Shown: one piece after another, positions 8,754-17,090 of the stretch
Layout: each line of letters starts with the position of its first letter
How positions within the stretch are numbered: position 1 is the stretch's first letter
DNA from: Streptomyces griseiscabiei
Lineage (GTDB): Bacteria > Actinomycetota > Actinomycetes > Streptomycetales > Streptomycetaceae
Length of the DNA stretch: 64,000 bases
Direction of reading: 5' to 3'
NCBI RefSeq assembly: GCF_020010925.1
Contig: NZ_JAGJBZ010000002.1
Coordinates: forward strand, 2,666,001-2,730,000
Made by a program: the position numbers and the translations under genes
Notes under the pieces: model-generated
The model's input: only the letters and a program-made list of their open reading frames with translations
Told to the model about the DNA's origin: nothing
Databases searched by the model: none

Positions 8754-8805
8754 GGGAGAGCGCGCACGGCGCGCTCTCCCCGAACCCGGGGGCCGGGGAG
8801 AGCGC
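8754..8805. terminator. Two mutually exclusive hairpins sharing one arm
   Basis: GGGAGAGCGCGC (8754-8765) pairs perfectly with GCGCGCTCTCCC (8769-8780) around an ACG loop; GCGCTCTCCCC (8771-8781) pairs perfectly with GGGGAGAGCGC (8795-8805). The middle arm can join only one. It lies downstream of the DUF4230 gene on the minus strand and upstream of the VanZ-like gene. Confidence 0.65.
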
Positions 8806-8833
8806 CGAAGCCCGGTCGGGCCCGTACGTCGCC

Positions 8834-9490
8834 TCAGGACCCGTACGTCACCTTCACCTCCTCGAAGCCGAGGGACTTCAGGAGTCCTTCGAGCATGTCG
8901 GTGGTGTTGGCCTCGGCACGGTCGGTGAGCTTGCTGTCCTTCGCGGCGTCGCCGATGTGCTTGACGGCGAGACGCTGCACGGCCTGCTCGCCGTTCGGGT
9001 TGTCGGAGAAGAGATCGCCGAGCCGGTCGAGCAGCCCGCGCTGCTTGGAGACGGCGTAGGAGTGCTCGGTGTCCAGGGCGGGCTTGCCGAGCTGGGCGCG
9101 TGGGAGGTTGATGGTGGCCGAGGTGCGGTCCTCGTCGACCTTCACGTCGTTCTCGCCGACCTTGCCCAGGTCGACATAGGCGTCGACGGTGCCCGCGCCC
9201 ACGTACAGGGTGCGGGTGCCGCGGAGCGCGTCCGGCAGGTACTTGGCGTCCTTCTCCAGGTCGACGACCACCTGGAAGTTGCCCGAGGCGGCGTCGTAAC
9301 GGCTCATGTCCTGGATGGACTTCAGCAGCGTCGGCCCCGAGCGGTCGTGCTCCTCGGTGCCGAACACGTCGTCCAGCCCTCCGAAGACCAGCATCCGCAG
9401 TGCGGCCAGCAGCACCACGATGAGGATGACCACGGCGGCGAGCAGCTTGGCCCAGCCGGGCACCCGCGTGTGCTTGATGGACGTCGTCAT
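8834..9490 (-). CDS. DUF4230-family membrane-anchored protein
   Basis: A 218-residue protein with one N-terminal transmembrane helix (WAKLLAAVVILIVVLLAAL) and an extracellular domain that fits DUF4230 (LKSIQDMSRYDAASGNFQVV, then YVGAGTVDAYVDLGKV). No catalytic motif is known for the family. ATG 9490 is preceded by repeated AGGAGG-like sequence about 10 nt upstream. Divergent from the PRPP-synthetase-like gene. Confidence 0.8.
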   Translation of the reverse strand: MTTSIKHTRVPGWAKLLAAVVILIVVLLAALRMLVFGGLDDVFGTEEHDRSGPTLLKSIQDMSRYDAASGNFQVVVDLEKDAKYLPDALRGTRTLYVGAGTVDAYVDLGKVGENDVKVDEDRTSATINLPRAQLGKPALDTEHSYAVSKQRGLLDRLGDLFSDNPNGEQAVQRLAVKHIGDAAKDSKLTDRAEANTTDMLEGLLKSLGFEEVKVTYGS

Positions 9491-9617
9491 GTCGACGGCC
9501 CTCCTTCCTCCTTCAACGAATGCCCTCAAAGGCCCTGGAGGAACGCCGAGTTGGTGATTGCTCGCATAGCATGAGCCGCGCAACCCGTAATGATCATGTT
9601 CATACGAGGAGCCGACC

Positions 9618-10571
9618 GTGCGTGACATCGCCGTTTTCACCGGCAGCGCCCACCCCGAACTGGCGGAGGAGGTCTGTGCTCATCTCGGGGTGCCGCTGAG
9701 CCCGTCCCGGGTGAGCCGCTTCGCCAACGACTGTCTGGAGGTGCAGCTCCAGGCCAACTGCCGGGAGAAGGACGTGTTCCTGGTCCAGCCGCTGGTCGCG
9801 CCGGTGCAGGAGCACCTCGTCGAGCTGCTGCTGATGTGCGACGCGGCGCGCGGCGCCTCGGCGGGCCGGACCACGGTGGTCATGCCGCACTACTCGTACG
9901 CCCGCTCCGACAAGAAGGACGCGCCGCGCATCTCCATCGGCGGCCGGCTCGTCGCCGATCTGATGGTGGCGGCGGGCGCCGGCCGGGTGCTCGCGATGAC
10001 CCTGCACTCGCCGCAGGTGCACGGCTTCTTCTCGGTGCCGGTCGACCATCTGCACGCGCTGCGCGAGCTGGCCGCGCACTTCCGGCGCCACGACCTCTCC
10101 CGCACGACGGTGGTCTCACCGGACCTGGGCAACGCCAAGGAGGCGGCGGCGTTCGCGCGGATGATCGGGGCGCAGGTCGCGGCGGGTGCCAAGCAGCGGT
10201 TCGCGGACGACCGGGTGAGCATCAACTCGGTGATCGGCGAGGTCGCCGGGCGGGATGTGATCGTCCTCGACGACGAGATCGCCAAGGGCAGCACGGTGCT
10301 GGAACTGCTGGAGCGGCTGCGGGAGCTGGGGCCGCGTTCCATCCGGGTGGCGTGCACTCACGGGTTGTTCGCGGCGGGGGCCCTGAAGCGGCTGAGCGCG
10401 CAGCCCGACGTCCTGGAGATCGTCTGTACCAACACGGTGCCCGTCCCCGTGGAGGAACGGACGGAGAAGCTGAGGATCCTCTCCATCGCCCCCGCGCTCG
10501 CGGAGGCCGTACGCCGCATTCACAACGGCGAGTCCGTCAGCGCCCTGTTCGACGCGCCGGCCCGCGAGTAG
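9618..10571 (+). CDS. Ribose-phosphate pyrophosphokinase paralogue
   Basis: A 317-residue PRPP-synthetase-fold protein (the housekeeping enzyme makes PRPP from ribose-5-phosphate and ATP). Family landmarks: FTGSAHPELAEEV, the flexible-loop region PHYSYARSDKKD, a metal/ATP segment TLHSPQVHGFF and the PRPP loop VIVLDDEIAKGST. The PRPP loop differs from the usual DDMIDTGGT, so activity may be altered. GTG 9618 follows GAGGAG at good spacing. The residues that would settle catalysis need alignment with a known Prs. Confidence 0.85.
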   Translation: MRDIAVFTGSAHPELAEEVCAHLGVPLSPSRVSRFANDCLEVQLQANCREKDVFLVQPLVAPVQEHLVELLLMCDAARGASAGRTTVVMPHYSYARSDKKDAPRISIGGRLVADLMVAAGAGRVLAMTLHSPQVHGFFSVPVDHLHALRELAAHFRRHDLSRTTVVSPDLGNAKEAAAFARMIGAQVAAGAKQRFADDRVSINSVIGEVAGRDVIVLDDEIAKGSTVLELLERLRELGPRSIRVACTHGLFAAGALKRLSAQPDVLEIVCTNTVPVPVEERTEKLRILSIAPALAEAVRRIHNGESVSALFDAPARE

Positions 10572-10613
10572 GACGGGCTACCGCGAGGGGCTGGAGGAGG
10601 GCGAGGGGCGGGG

Positions 10614-11018
10614 TCATAACGTGCCGGACGCGGCCTCGGGCCGTTCCAGCGCCGTGTCCGGCTGTTCCAGGGCCGCGTCCAGGGACGGGGCGGGCGGCAG
10701 CAGCCGGGCCAGGCCGGTGACCTTGAGGACGCGCAGGGAGAGCGGATGGGTGCAGACCAGCCGCAGGTCGCCGTCGCGGTCGAGCACCCGCTGCCGGGCC
10801 CGGTAGAGCAGCCTGAGGCCCGAGCAGTCGAAGAACTCGACCTGCCGCAGGTCGATCACGATCCGGGCACCGGGACGGCCGGTCTCCGCGTCGAGGTGCG
10901 GAATGATCTCCACGGCCGCCGCGATGTCGATCTCGCCGTGCAGTTCGAGCACGGTGCGGCCGCGGTCCGTGCGGACGCGCAGGTACTCGGTCGCGGGCGG
11001 AGTGGGGTCGCTCGACAC
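10614..11018 (-). CDS. STAS-domain anti-sigma-factor antagonist
   Basis: About 134 residues. The STAS fold is visible from GRTVLELHGEIDIAAAVEII to LARLLPP, with the phosphorylatable serine in the conserved FFDCSGLRLLYRA loop. Such proteins bind and sequester anti-sigma kinases when unphosphorylated and are reset by PP2C-type phosphatases. GTG 11018 is chosen because GGAGG lies 12 nt upstream; ATG 11066 in the same frame would add 16 residues. A second STAS gene (59037) and a SpoIIE-type phosphatase (43129) occur in the window. Confidence 0.85.
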   Translation of the reverse strand: MSSDPTPPATEYLRVRTDRGRTVLELHGEIDIAAAVEIIPHLDAETGRPGARIVIDLRQVEFFDCSGLRLLYRARQRVLDRDGDLRLVCTHPLSLRVLKVTGLARLLPPAPSLDAALEQPDTALERPEAASGTL

Positions 11019-11177
11019 GACGGCATCGCCTCCAACCGGACTCTGTGAGGGCAAGGCGCCGGACAAAACCCTTCCCCGCCCTGCAAGTTACCCTCGTCAG
11101 AGTGAATTTCAGCATGTTCGATTGACATATGTCTTCGATTTCTCCGCCAATCCGTGCGGAGTTTTGCGCGGCGCCCC

Positions 11178-11606
11178 CTACGACAGCGCGTGCCACGCCT
11201 TCGACAGCGCCTGCCGGAACTGGTCGGCCTGATGTGCGGTGAGATCGCTGATCATGCGTTCCTCCAGGTCACGCATGGGTTCCGCGTAGCGGGCGAGCAG
11301 CTCGCGCCCCTCGTCGGTCAGCAGGATCAGCAGCTCGCGCCGGTTGCGCGGGTTGCGCTCCCGGCGTACGAGTCCTCGGTTCTCCAGGCTGCGTACGAGA
11401 TCCGCGACGGACTGGGCCGTGACGAACGAGTCGCGGGCGAGCTGGGCGGCCGAGAGTCCGTCGTGCCGCTCCAGCACCGTGAGGGAGGTGTACTGCAGGG
11501 CGGTGATTCCGGCCGGTTTCACCAGCTCGTCCAGGCGTGAGCGGACAACCAGCTCGACCTGCTTGACCATGTAGAGAAGGGAGGGGGGTGCCTTGGTGCC
11601 GACCAT
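11178..11606 (-). CDS. MarR-family regulator, probable repressor of the aldehyde/alcohol dehydrogenase pair
   Basis: About 142 residues with the MarR winged helix: GITALQYTSLTVLERHDGLS, the recognition segment FVTAQSVADLVRSLENRGLV and the wing RRERNPRNRRELLILLT. ATG 11606 is preferred because a -10-like TACGCT lies 6 nt upstream, as in a leaderless transcript; ATG 11624 is the alternative. It is divergent from the dehydrogenase gene at 11734, and two palindromes with the same core lie between them, so auto-repression and control of the neighbour are likely. The ligand may be an aromatic aldehyde or acid (inference). Confidence 0.85.
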   Translation of the reverse strand: MVGTKAPPSLLYMVKQVELVVRSRLDELVKPAGITALQYTSLTVLERHDGLSAAQLARDSFVTAQSVADLVRSLENRGLVRRERNPRNRRELLILLTDEGRELLARYAEPMRDLEERMISDLTAHQADQFRQALSKAWHALS

Positions 11607-11626
11607 GGGGTCAGCGTAAGGCATTG

Positions 11627-11639
11627 ACAGGAAACCTGT
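11627..11639. promoter_or_regulatory. MarR operator 1
   Basis: Perfect palindrome ACAGG-AAA-CCTGT, upstream of the -10-like box of the MarR gene and overlapping a TTGACA hexamer (11624-11629) on the plus strand. It has the same ACAGG-N3-CCTGT core as the site at 11656-11678. Confidence 0.65.
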
Positions 11640-11655
11640 GTGTAATGAAACTGCG

Positions 11656-11678
11656 AACCAACAGGATTCCTGTTGGTT
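11656..11678. promoter_or_regulatory. MarR operator 2
   Basis: Perfect 11-bp inverted repeat AACCAACAGGA / TCCTGTTGGTT around one T. The core ACAGG-ATT-CCTGT matches operator 1; the two centres are 34 bp apart, about three helical turns. It lies 56 bp before the aldehyde dehydrogenase start. Confidence 0.7.
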
Positions 11679-11733
11679 GAAGACTTGGTGATCAAGGCAT
11701 GATCACAGCTGGAACAAGGCTGAGGAGTGGGCA

Positions 11734-13191
11734 ATGACGACCACCTTCGAGAGCGGGCCCGGGCGGCTGTTCATCGGTGGACAGTGGGTCGAGGCGGCCG
11801 ACGGGGCACGTACCGACGTGATCGACCCCTCCACGGGACAGGTGGTCACGACGGTCGCGGAAGCGGGCGCCGCCGATGTCGACGCCGCCGTGCGCGCCGC
11901 GCGCGAGACGTTCGACAGCGGTACGTGGTCCGGGCTGAGCGGCCGGGAGCGCGGCCGGATCCTGAACCGCGTCGCCCAGCTCATCAGGGAGAACGCGGAT
12001 GAGATCGCGGCGATCGAGAGCCGTGACGTGGGCAAGCCCATCACGCTCGCGCACGCCGTCGACGTGACGAACGCGGCCAACGACTACGAGTACTACGCCT
12101 CCCTCGCCTGGACGCTGGACGGCTCCGCCCGCGACGTCCCGGACAACCGGCTCGCGTACACCAGGCGTGGCCCGATCGGTGTGGTCGGCGCGATCACCCC
12201 GTTCAACTTCCCGCTGATCCTGGCCGGTTCCAAGATCGCCCCCGCGCTCGCGGCCGGCAACACGGTCGTCCACAAGCCGGCCGAGGAGACCCCGCTCAGC
12301 GCCCTCTACATGGCGGGCCTGCTCAAGGAGGCCGGGGTTCCGGACGGCGTCTACAACGTGGTCACCGGCACGGGCCCGGTCGCGGGCGAGGCGCTGCTGC
12401 GCAACCCCGGCGTCGACAAGATCGCCTTCACCGGCTCCACGGCCACCGGCCGGCACGCGGCGAGCGTCGCCGGCGAGGGCCTGAAGCAGGTCACCATGGA
12501 GCTGGGCGGCAACGCGGCGCACGTCGTCTTCGAGGACGCCGACATCGAGAAGGCCATCGGCGCCATCATCAAGGGCTTCGTCTTCAACACCGGCCAGTTC
12601 TGCATGGGCGGCCCCCGGCTGCTGGTCGCCCGCCCGGTCTACGAGACCGTCCTCGGCATCCTCGCCGAGGCCGTGCCCGGCGTCCCCCTCGGCGACCCCC
12701 GGCAGCCGGAGACCGTCATCGGCCCGATGGCCGGCGAGCGGCACCTGAAGAAGGTCGAGGAGTACGTCGAGCTGGCCCGCAAGGAGGGCGGCCGGATCGT
12801 CTGCGGCGGCGAGCGCCTGGACCTGGACGGCGGCTACTACTACAAGGCCACCGTCATCGCCGACCTCACCAACGACTCCCGTGTCGTCCAGGAGGAGGTC
12901 TTCGGGCCGGTGCTCACCGTGCAGCCCTTCGACTCCGAGGACGAGGCCGTCGAACTGGCCAACTCCACGCCGTACGGCCTGGCCTCCGGCATCCAGACCA
13001 CCAACCTCACCCGCGCCCACCGCGTCGCCGACCGCCTCCAGGCGGGCATCGTCTGGGTCAACGACTGGCCGATGCTCGACCCCGCCGTGCCCTTCGGCGG
13101 TGTGAAGGCCTCCGGCTTCGGCCGCGAGTACGGGCCCGAGGCCCTGGAGTCCTACACCAAGGTCAAGTCCGTCGTCGTCTCGCTCGACTGA
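11734..13191 (+). CDS. NAD(P)-dependent aldehyde dehydrogenase
   Basis: A 485-residue ALDH-superfamily enzyme that oxidises an aldehyde to the acid. Catalytic Glu256 is in [12 protein letters not shown] and the nucleophile Cys290 in [11 protein letters not shown]; the cofactor segment is [19 protein letters not shown]. The C-terminal [13 protein letters not shown] is typical. GAGGAG precedes the ATG. The next gene starts 25 bp downstream and encodes a zinc alcohol dehydrogenase, so the pair could take an alcohol through the aldehyde to an acid, as in benzyl-alcohol-type pathways (inference). Confidence 0.93.
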   Translation: MTTTFESGPGRLFIGGQWVEAADGARTDVIDPSTGQVVTTVAEAGAADVDAAVRAARETFDSGTWSGLSGRERGRILNRVAQLIRENADEIAAIESRDVGKPITLAHAVDVTNAANDYEYYASLAWTLDGSARDVPDNRLAYTRRGPIGVVGAITPFNFPLILAGSKIAPALAAGNTVVHKPAEETPLSALYMAGLLKEAGVPDGVYNVVTGTGPVAGEALLRNPGVDKIAFTGSTATGRHAASVAGEGLKQVTMELGGNAAHVVFEDADIEKAIGAIIKGFVFNTGQFCMGGPRLLVARPVYETVLGILAEAVPGVPLGDPRQPETVIGPMAGERHLKKVEEYVELARKEGGRIVCGGERLDLDGGYYYKATVIADLTNDSRVVQEEVFGPVLTVQPFDSEDEAVELANSTPYGLASGIQTTNLTRAHRVADRLQAGIVWVNDWPMLDPAVPFGGVKASGFGREYGPEALESYTKVKSVVVSLD

Positions 13192-13216
13192 GCGCACCCC
13201 CGGGAACAAGGAGTTC

Positions 13217-14332
13217 ATGAGCATGTCCACCACCACACGTGCCGCAGTGGTCGAGTCCGGGGGCGCGCCCTTCACCCTCTCCGAGGTCGTCCTCGACCAG
13301 CCGGGGCAGGGCGAGGTCCTGGTCCGGATGGTCGCCGCCGGGCTGTGCCACACCGACCTCGGGGTCGCGAGCGGCGGGCTGCCCTTCCCGCTGCCCGGCG
13401 TCCTGGGCCACGAGGGCGCCGGAGTCGTCGAGGCCGTCGGCCCGGGGGTCGCCTCGGTCGCGCCGGGCGACCACGTCGTCCTGTCCTTCACCTCCTGCGG
13501 CGCCTGCCCCAACTGCCGCGACGGGCACCCGGCGTACTGCGCCACCTGGCTGCCGCTGAACCTGCTCGGCGGCCGGCGTGCCGACGGCACCAGCACCATC
13601 AGCCGGGACGGCCAGGACCTCGGCGGCCACTTCTTCGGCCAGTCCTCCTTCGCCGAGCGCGCCCTCGTCGACGAGCGCGGCCTCGTCAAGGTCGACCCGG
13701 ACGTGCCGCTCGACTCCATCGCCCCGCTCGGCTGCGGCGTGCAGACCGGTGTCGGCGCCGTGTGGAACGTGCTGGAGCCCCGTGCGGGCAGCACGGTCGT
13801 CGTCCTCGGCGCCGGAGCCGTCGGCCTCTCCGCGGTGATGGCGGCGGCCCTCACCCCCGCGACCACGGTCATCGCCGTCGACAAGGTCGCCGAGCGCCTG
13901 GAGCTGGCCAGGGAACTGGGCGCCACGCACACGGTGAACGGCGGCGAGGTCGCCGACCTCACCGAGGCGATCATGGAGATCACCGGCGGCCGGGGCGCCG
14001 ACGGGATCGTGGAGACCACCGGCAGCGTCTTCGTGCTCCGCAAGGGCGTCGACGCGCTCGCCGCGCGCGGCACCCTCGTCATCGTGGGCGCCCCGCCGTT
14101 CGGCACCGAGGTCTCCCTCGACGTCAACGGCATGCTCGGCGGCAAGCGGGTCGTCGGCCTCACCCTCGGCGACAACGAGATCCAGACCGCCATCCCGGTC
14201 CTCGTCCAGCTCGTCAAGGAGGGCAAGCTGCCGCTCGACCGGCTGATCAGCCGCTACGCGTTCGAGGACATCGGCCAGGCGGTCGCCGACATGAGCGGCG
14301 GCAAGGCCATCAAGCCCGTCCTGACCTTCTGA
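13217..14332 (+). CDS. Zinc-dependent alcohol dehydrogenase (aryl-alcohol type)
   Basis: A 371-residue medium-chain dehydrogenase. Catalytic zinc ligands are GLCHTD and GHEGAG; the structural zinc site is CGACPNCRDGHPAYC; the NAD loop is VVVLGAGAVGLSAV. The form with a long insert after the structural zinc (LLGGRRADGT) resembles aryl-alcohol dehydrogenases. AAGGAG lies before ATG 13217; a second ATG at 13223 is possible. Co-transcribed with the aldehyde dehydrogenase and followed by a strong hairpin. Confidence 0.92.
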   Translation: MSMSTTTRAAVVESGGAPFTLSEVVLDQPGQGEVLVRMVAAGLCHTDLGVASGGLPFPLPGVLGHEGAGVVEAVGPGVASVAPGDHVVLSFTSCGACPNCRDGHPAYCATWLPLNLLGGRRADGTSTISRDGQDLGGHFFGQSSFAERALVDERGLVKVDPDVPLDSIAPLGCGVQTGVGAVWNVLEPRAGSTVVVLGAGAVGLSAVMAAALTPATTVIAVDKVAERLELARELGATHTVNGGEVADLTEAIMEITGGRGADGIVETTGSVFVLRKGVDALAARGTLVIVGAPPFGTEVSLDVNGMLGGKRVVGLTLGDNEIQTAIPVLVQLVKEGKLPLDRLISRYAFEDIGQAVADMSGGKAIKPVLTF

Positions 14333-14431
14333 GCCGTCGGACCATCGGACCTTCGGACCTTCCGACCGGCACCGGCACGGGGACTCGACAAGCCATCTCC
14401 CGCCGGGGCACGTCCTCCCCGCGTGACCCCG

Positions 14432-14471
14432 GCCCTGTGGGTGACCTGGACCACCAGGTCACCCACAGGGC
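14432..14471. terminator. Very strong hairpin after the dehydrogenase operon
   Basis: Perfect 18-bp stem from GCCCTGTGGGTGACCTGG (14432-14449) and its complement (14454-14471), loop ACCA, about 100 bp after the alcohol dehydrogenase stop codon. Confidence 0.85.
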
Positions 14472-14537
14472 TGTCGAACGTCCCGGGCCCCTCCGGCGTC
14501 GTAGGAGGCAGACGGAGCAGGTGGAACGAACACGGGG

Positions 14538-15410
14538 GTGCGGATGCGCAGGGGACTCATGGCGACGGCGGTCCTGACGGCCGTCGCGGCGGTGGGCTGC
14601 GGGACCGGGAGCGGGGAGGGCCTCGTGGTGCCCGGGACGGCACCGGCAACGCCGTACGACGGACCGCTGTACGTGCCGCACCGGGAGGTCGACGAGGACG
14701 GCGTCGAGGCGATCAGGACCGAGTCGGGCGCGGCCGGCCGGGCGCTGGAGTGCGACGGCGAGATCTACGAGGGTGGCGGGGGACCGGGAGCCTGGGGCGA
14801 GAACGACGGCGGCGACACACCCGAGGAGGGCCTCGCGGCGTACTTCGACATCGAGGTGCCCGACGTCCCGAGGGACGGCTACCGCCTGGAGCGCGAGGAG
14901 AAGGACCGGGCCCTCTTCTCGTACGACGTCGACGGCCGGACCAAGGTCGCCGTGATCGTGGCCAAGGACCGGCGGAACAGCCCCGGCTGGGGGCCGGAGA
15001 CCAGCGCCTCCTGCGACCCGGCCGAACTGCCGGCGAGCTTCACGGACGGCCGGTGGTACGAGGTCTGGACCGACCGGAACGGCGAGCGGGTACCGATCAC
15101 GAAGGTGCACACGTCCGAGGGCGCGGAGCACTGCGACTGGCAGAAGGCCCATTTCCTGTCGACGGGCGACGACGCGGACGGCAGGGGCCGGCTCTACGGC
15201 CGCGACCCCGACGGCGTCCTGCCGGACGGGATGCTGACCTCCGCCTACGACGGCGACGTCCCCATGCCCGTGCACGCGCGCGACACCGGATACCGGCACG
15301 GGGACCGGGCGCTGTGGCTGATCGACGGCGACCCGTCGAAGGCCTACGTCCGGACCCCCGACGGGGTCGAGGTCTGGCCCGAGGTGGCGAAGGGCATGGG
15401 CTGCGCCTGA
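14538..15410 (+). CDS. Putative lipoprotein, function unknown
   Basis: About 290 residues. A short positive stretch, the hydrophobic ATAVLTAVAAV and then a Cys (VAAVGC) give a plausible, non-canonical lipoprotein signal. The mature part is acidic and has four further Cys (LECDG, ASCDP, EHCDW, MGCA), which could form disulphides outside the cell. I do not recognise a family. GTG 14538 or ATG 14544 could be the start; both keep the signal sequence. Confidence 0.75.
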   Translation: MRMRRGLMATAVLTAVAAVGCGTGSGEGLVVPGTAPATPYDGPLYVPHREVDEDGVEAIRTESGAAGRALECDGEIYEGGGGPGAWGENDGGDTPEEGLAAYFDIEVPDVPRDGYRLEREEKDRALFSYDVDGRTKVAVIVAKDRRNSPGWGPETSASCDPAELPASFTDGRWYEVWTDRNGERVPITKVHTSEGAEHCDWQKAHFLSTGDDADGRGRLYGRDPDGVLPDGMLTSAYDGDVPMPVHARDTGYRHGDRALWLIDGDPSKAYVRTPDGVEVWPEVAKGMGCA

Positions 15411-15427
15411 CCCGTGGGAGGACGGGC

Positions 15428-16000
15428 TCAGCGGCTGCGGTGCAGCGCCACCAGCAGCTGCCACGCCTGGTCGGCGATCTCCCGCGGGGTGCCGTCGAGG
15501 AGGCCGTGCAGCCAGTCGGCGAGGACCCCCGCGAAGGTGGCCGCCACGGCGGAGGCCACCAGCGGGGCGTCCGCGGCCCCCGCCAGCTCGCGTTCGCGGA
15601 GGCTGTAGGCGCGCAGGTCCCGGTGCAGGACCCGGCCGAGCGGTCCGCCGCCGCCGGGCGCCAGCAGCGCGCGGTACAGGGCCGTGTGCGGCGCGAGCCC
15701 GGCGAAGAACTCCGGCAGCGCCGCCGGCGCCCGCACCGGATCGGGGCGCCCGCGCCAGGCGTGCAGCGCCTCCACGGCCTCCCGTACGACATCGGCGCAG
15801 GCGTCGACGGCCAGCGCCTCCAGGTCCGGGTAGTGCACATAGAACGTGGCCCGGCCGACGCCCGCCCGGCGGACCAGCGCGGCCACGCTGACCTCGTGCA
15901 GCGGATGCCGGGCGCACTCCTCCAGGAGGGCCTCGCGCAGCCGGGCCCGGGTGCGGGCCGCCCGGGGGTCCTCGGCGGCCCGGTGCTCCTCCGGGGTCAT
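15428..16000 (-). CDS. TetR-family regulator
   Basis: About 190 residues, with an N-terminal TetR helix-turn-helix (LREALLEECARHPLHEVSVA, ALVRRAGVGRATFYVHY) and a helical ligand domain. Its ATG overlaps the stop codon of the DUF1304 gene (ATGA, 15997-16000), so the two are translationally coupled. The promoter region of that operon carries a dense array of GTCCA/TGGAC half-sites, the likely autoregulatory operator. Confidence 0.9.
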   Translation of the reverse strand: MTPEEHRAAEDPRAARTRARLREALLEECARHPLHEVSVAALVRRAGVGRATFYVHYPDLEALAVDACADVVREAVEALHAWRGRPDPVRAPAALPEFFAGLAPHTALYRALLAPGGGGPLGRVLHRDLRAYSLRERELAGAADAPLVASAVAATFAGVLADWLHGLLDGTPREIADQAWQLLVALHRSR

Positions 16001-16359
16001 CCGGCGACGAGCACGGCGGCCAGGGCGAGCGCGCCGGGCAGCGCCTGGGCGACCAGGATGCGGCGGTTGGCGGTGGCGGCCCCGTAGACGCCCGCGACGA
16101 TCACACAGGCCAGGAAGAAGATCTGGACCCGGTAGCCGGTCGGGTCGCCCGCGATCAGGCCCCACACCAGACCGGCGGCGAGGAAGCCGTTGTAGAGCCC
16201 CTGGTTGGCGGCCAGGGAGGCCGTCCGCTTCGCCATCTCCGCGTCCAGCCCGTGGAAGGACATCCCCGGCTTCTTCTGCCACAGGAACATCTCCATCACC
16301 AGGATGTACGCGTGCAGCAGGGCCACCAGCGCGACCAGCACGTTCGCCAGGATCTCCAT
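15997..16359 (-). CDS. DUF1304 small membrane protein
   Basis: A 120-residue protein with four hydrophobic helices: ILANVLVALVALLHAYILVM, GLYNGFLAAGLVWGLIAG, a third at VQIFFLACVIVAGVYGAA and a C-terminal AQALPGALALAAVLVA. The charged MEMFLWQKKPGMSFHGL loop fits DUF1304. Function unknown; first gene of a two-gene unit with a TetR regulator, so it may be an inducible membrane response or efflux accessory protein (inference). Confidence 0.85.
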   Translation of the reverse strand: MEILANVLVALVALLHAYILVMEMFLWQKKPGMSFHGLDAEMAKRTASLAANQGLYNGFLAAGLVWGLIAGDPTGYRVQIFFLACVIVAGVYGAATANRRILVAQALPGALALAAVLVAG

Positions 16360-16385
16360 GGTCAATAGTCTCCGTCGTTCACTCG

Positions 16386-16454
16386 GTCCACCGATGTCCC
16401 GTCCATTTCTTGGACAGATGTCCACTATAGCTGGACGGCTGTCCAGGAAGTCCA
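16386..16454. promoter_or_regulatory. TetR operator array and promoter of the DUF1304-tetR operon
   Basis: GTCCA at 16386, 16401, 16420, 16441 and 16450 alternates with TGGAC at 16411 and 16432. Perfect pairs include TGGACA-GA-TGTCCA (16411-16424) and CTGGAC-GGCT-GTCCAG (16431-16446). A minus-strand -10-like TATAGT (16429 to 16424) lies inside the array, so binding would cover the promoter. Confidence 0.6.
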
Positions 16455-16524
16455 GCCGACCGGTCGGGGTGCTCCGTGGACCGTCGCCGACGGGTTGTCG
16501 GACCCTGCCGCTAGGTTCCGGTGC

Positions 16525-17016
16525 ATGAGTCAGCAAGGCATGCGTGAGCAAGAGGTGACCGTGCGGCGTGCCCGGGCCGAGGATGTGCCGGGGATCGTCG
16601 TCTCCAGCTCCCTGCTCTTCGCCGAGGACGGCGGGGAGCGGGATCCGAGCCTGGACGTGGACTGGCCGCGCCTGCACGGCGCCGAGGTCTTCACGGCCGC
16701 CCTCCAGAACCCCGGCAGACTGCTGCTCGCCGCGCTGCACGGCGGCGAGGTGGTGGGCCATCTGTCGGGCTCGCTGTCCGGCCCCTCCGCGATGCGGCCC
16801 GTCGGATCGGCCACCCTGATGGCGCTCTACGTCCGGCCCGAGCACCGGCGCGCCCGCCTCGGCGCCCGGCTGGTCGACACCTTCCTGGAGTGGGCGCGCG
16901 AGCACGGCGCGGCGCACGCCGAGGTGACCGCCTCGGCGGCCAACGCGGACGGCATCCGGTTCTACGAGCGGGAGGCGTTCCGCCCTCAGGCGCTCACACT
17001 GCGGCTGAACCTGTGA
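16525..17016 (+). CDS. GNAT-family N-acetyltransferase
   Basis: About 163 residues with a GNAT core: VRRARAEDVPGIV at strand 1, ALYVRPEHRRARLGARLVDT as the acetyl-CoA motif A, and NADGIRFYEREAFRP at the C-terminus. Acceptor unknown. ATG 16525 has no ribosome site but a -10-like TAGGTT (16512-16517) 7 nt upstream, suggesting a leaderless mRNA; GTG 16561, after AGAGGTG, is an alternative start just before the fold begins. Confidence 0.82.
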   Translation: MSQQGMREQEVTVRRARAEDVPGIVVSSSLLFAEDGGERDPSLDVDWPRLHGAEVFTAALQNPGRLLLAALHGGEVVGHLSGSLSGPSAMRPVGSATLMALYVRPEHRRARLGARLVDTFLEWAREHGAAHAEVTASAANADGIRFYEREAFRPQALTLRLNL

Positions 17017-17090
17017 CCGGCGGGTACCCGGGGACCGTATGGGCGGCGGCGGAACCGTCCCCCGCGCCCGGGATCCCGTACGGAGGAGAC

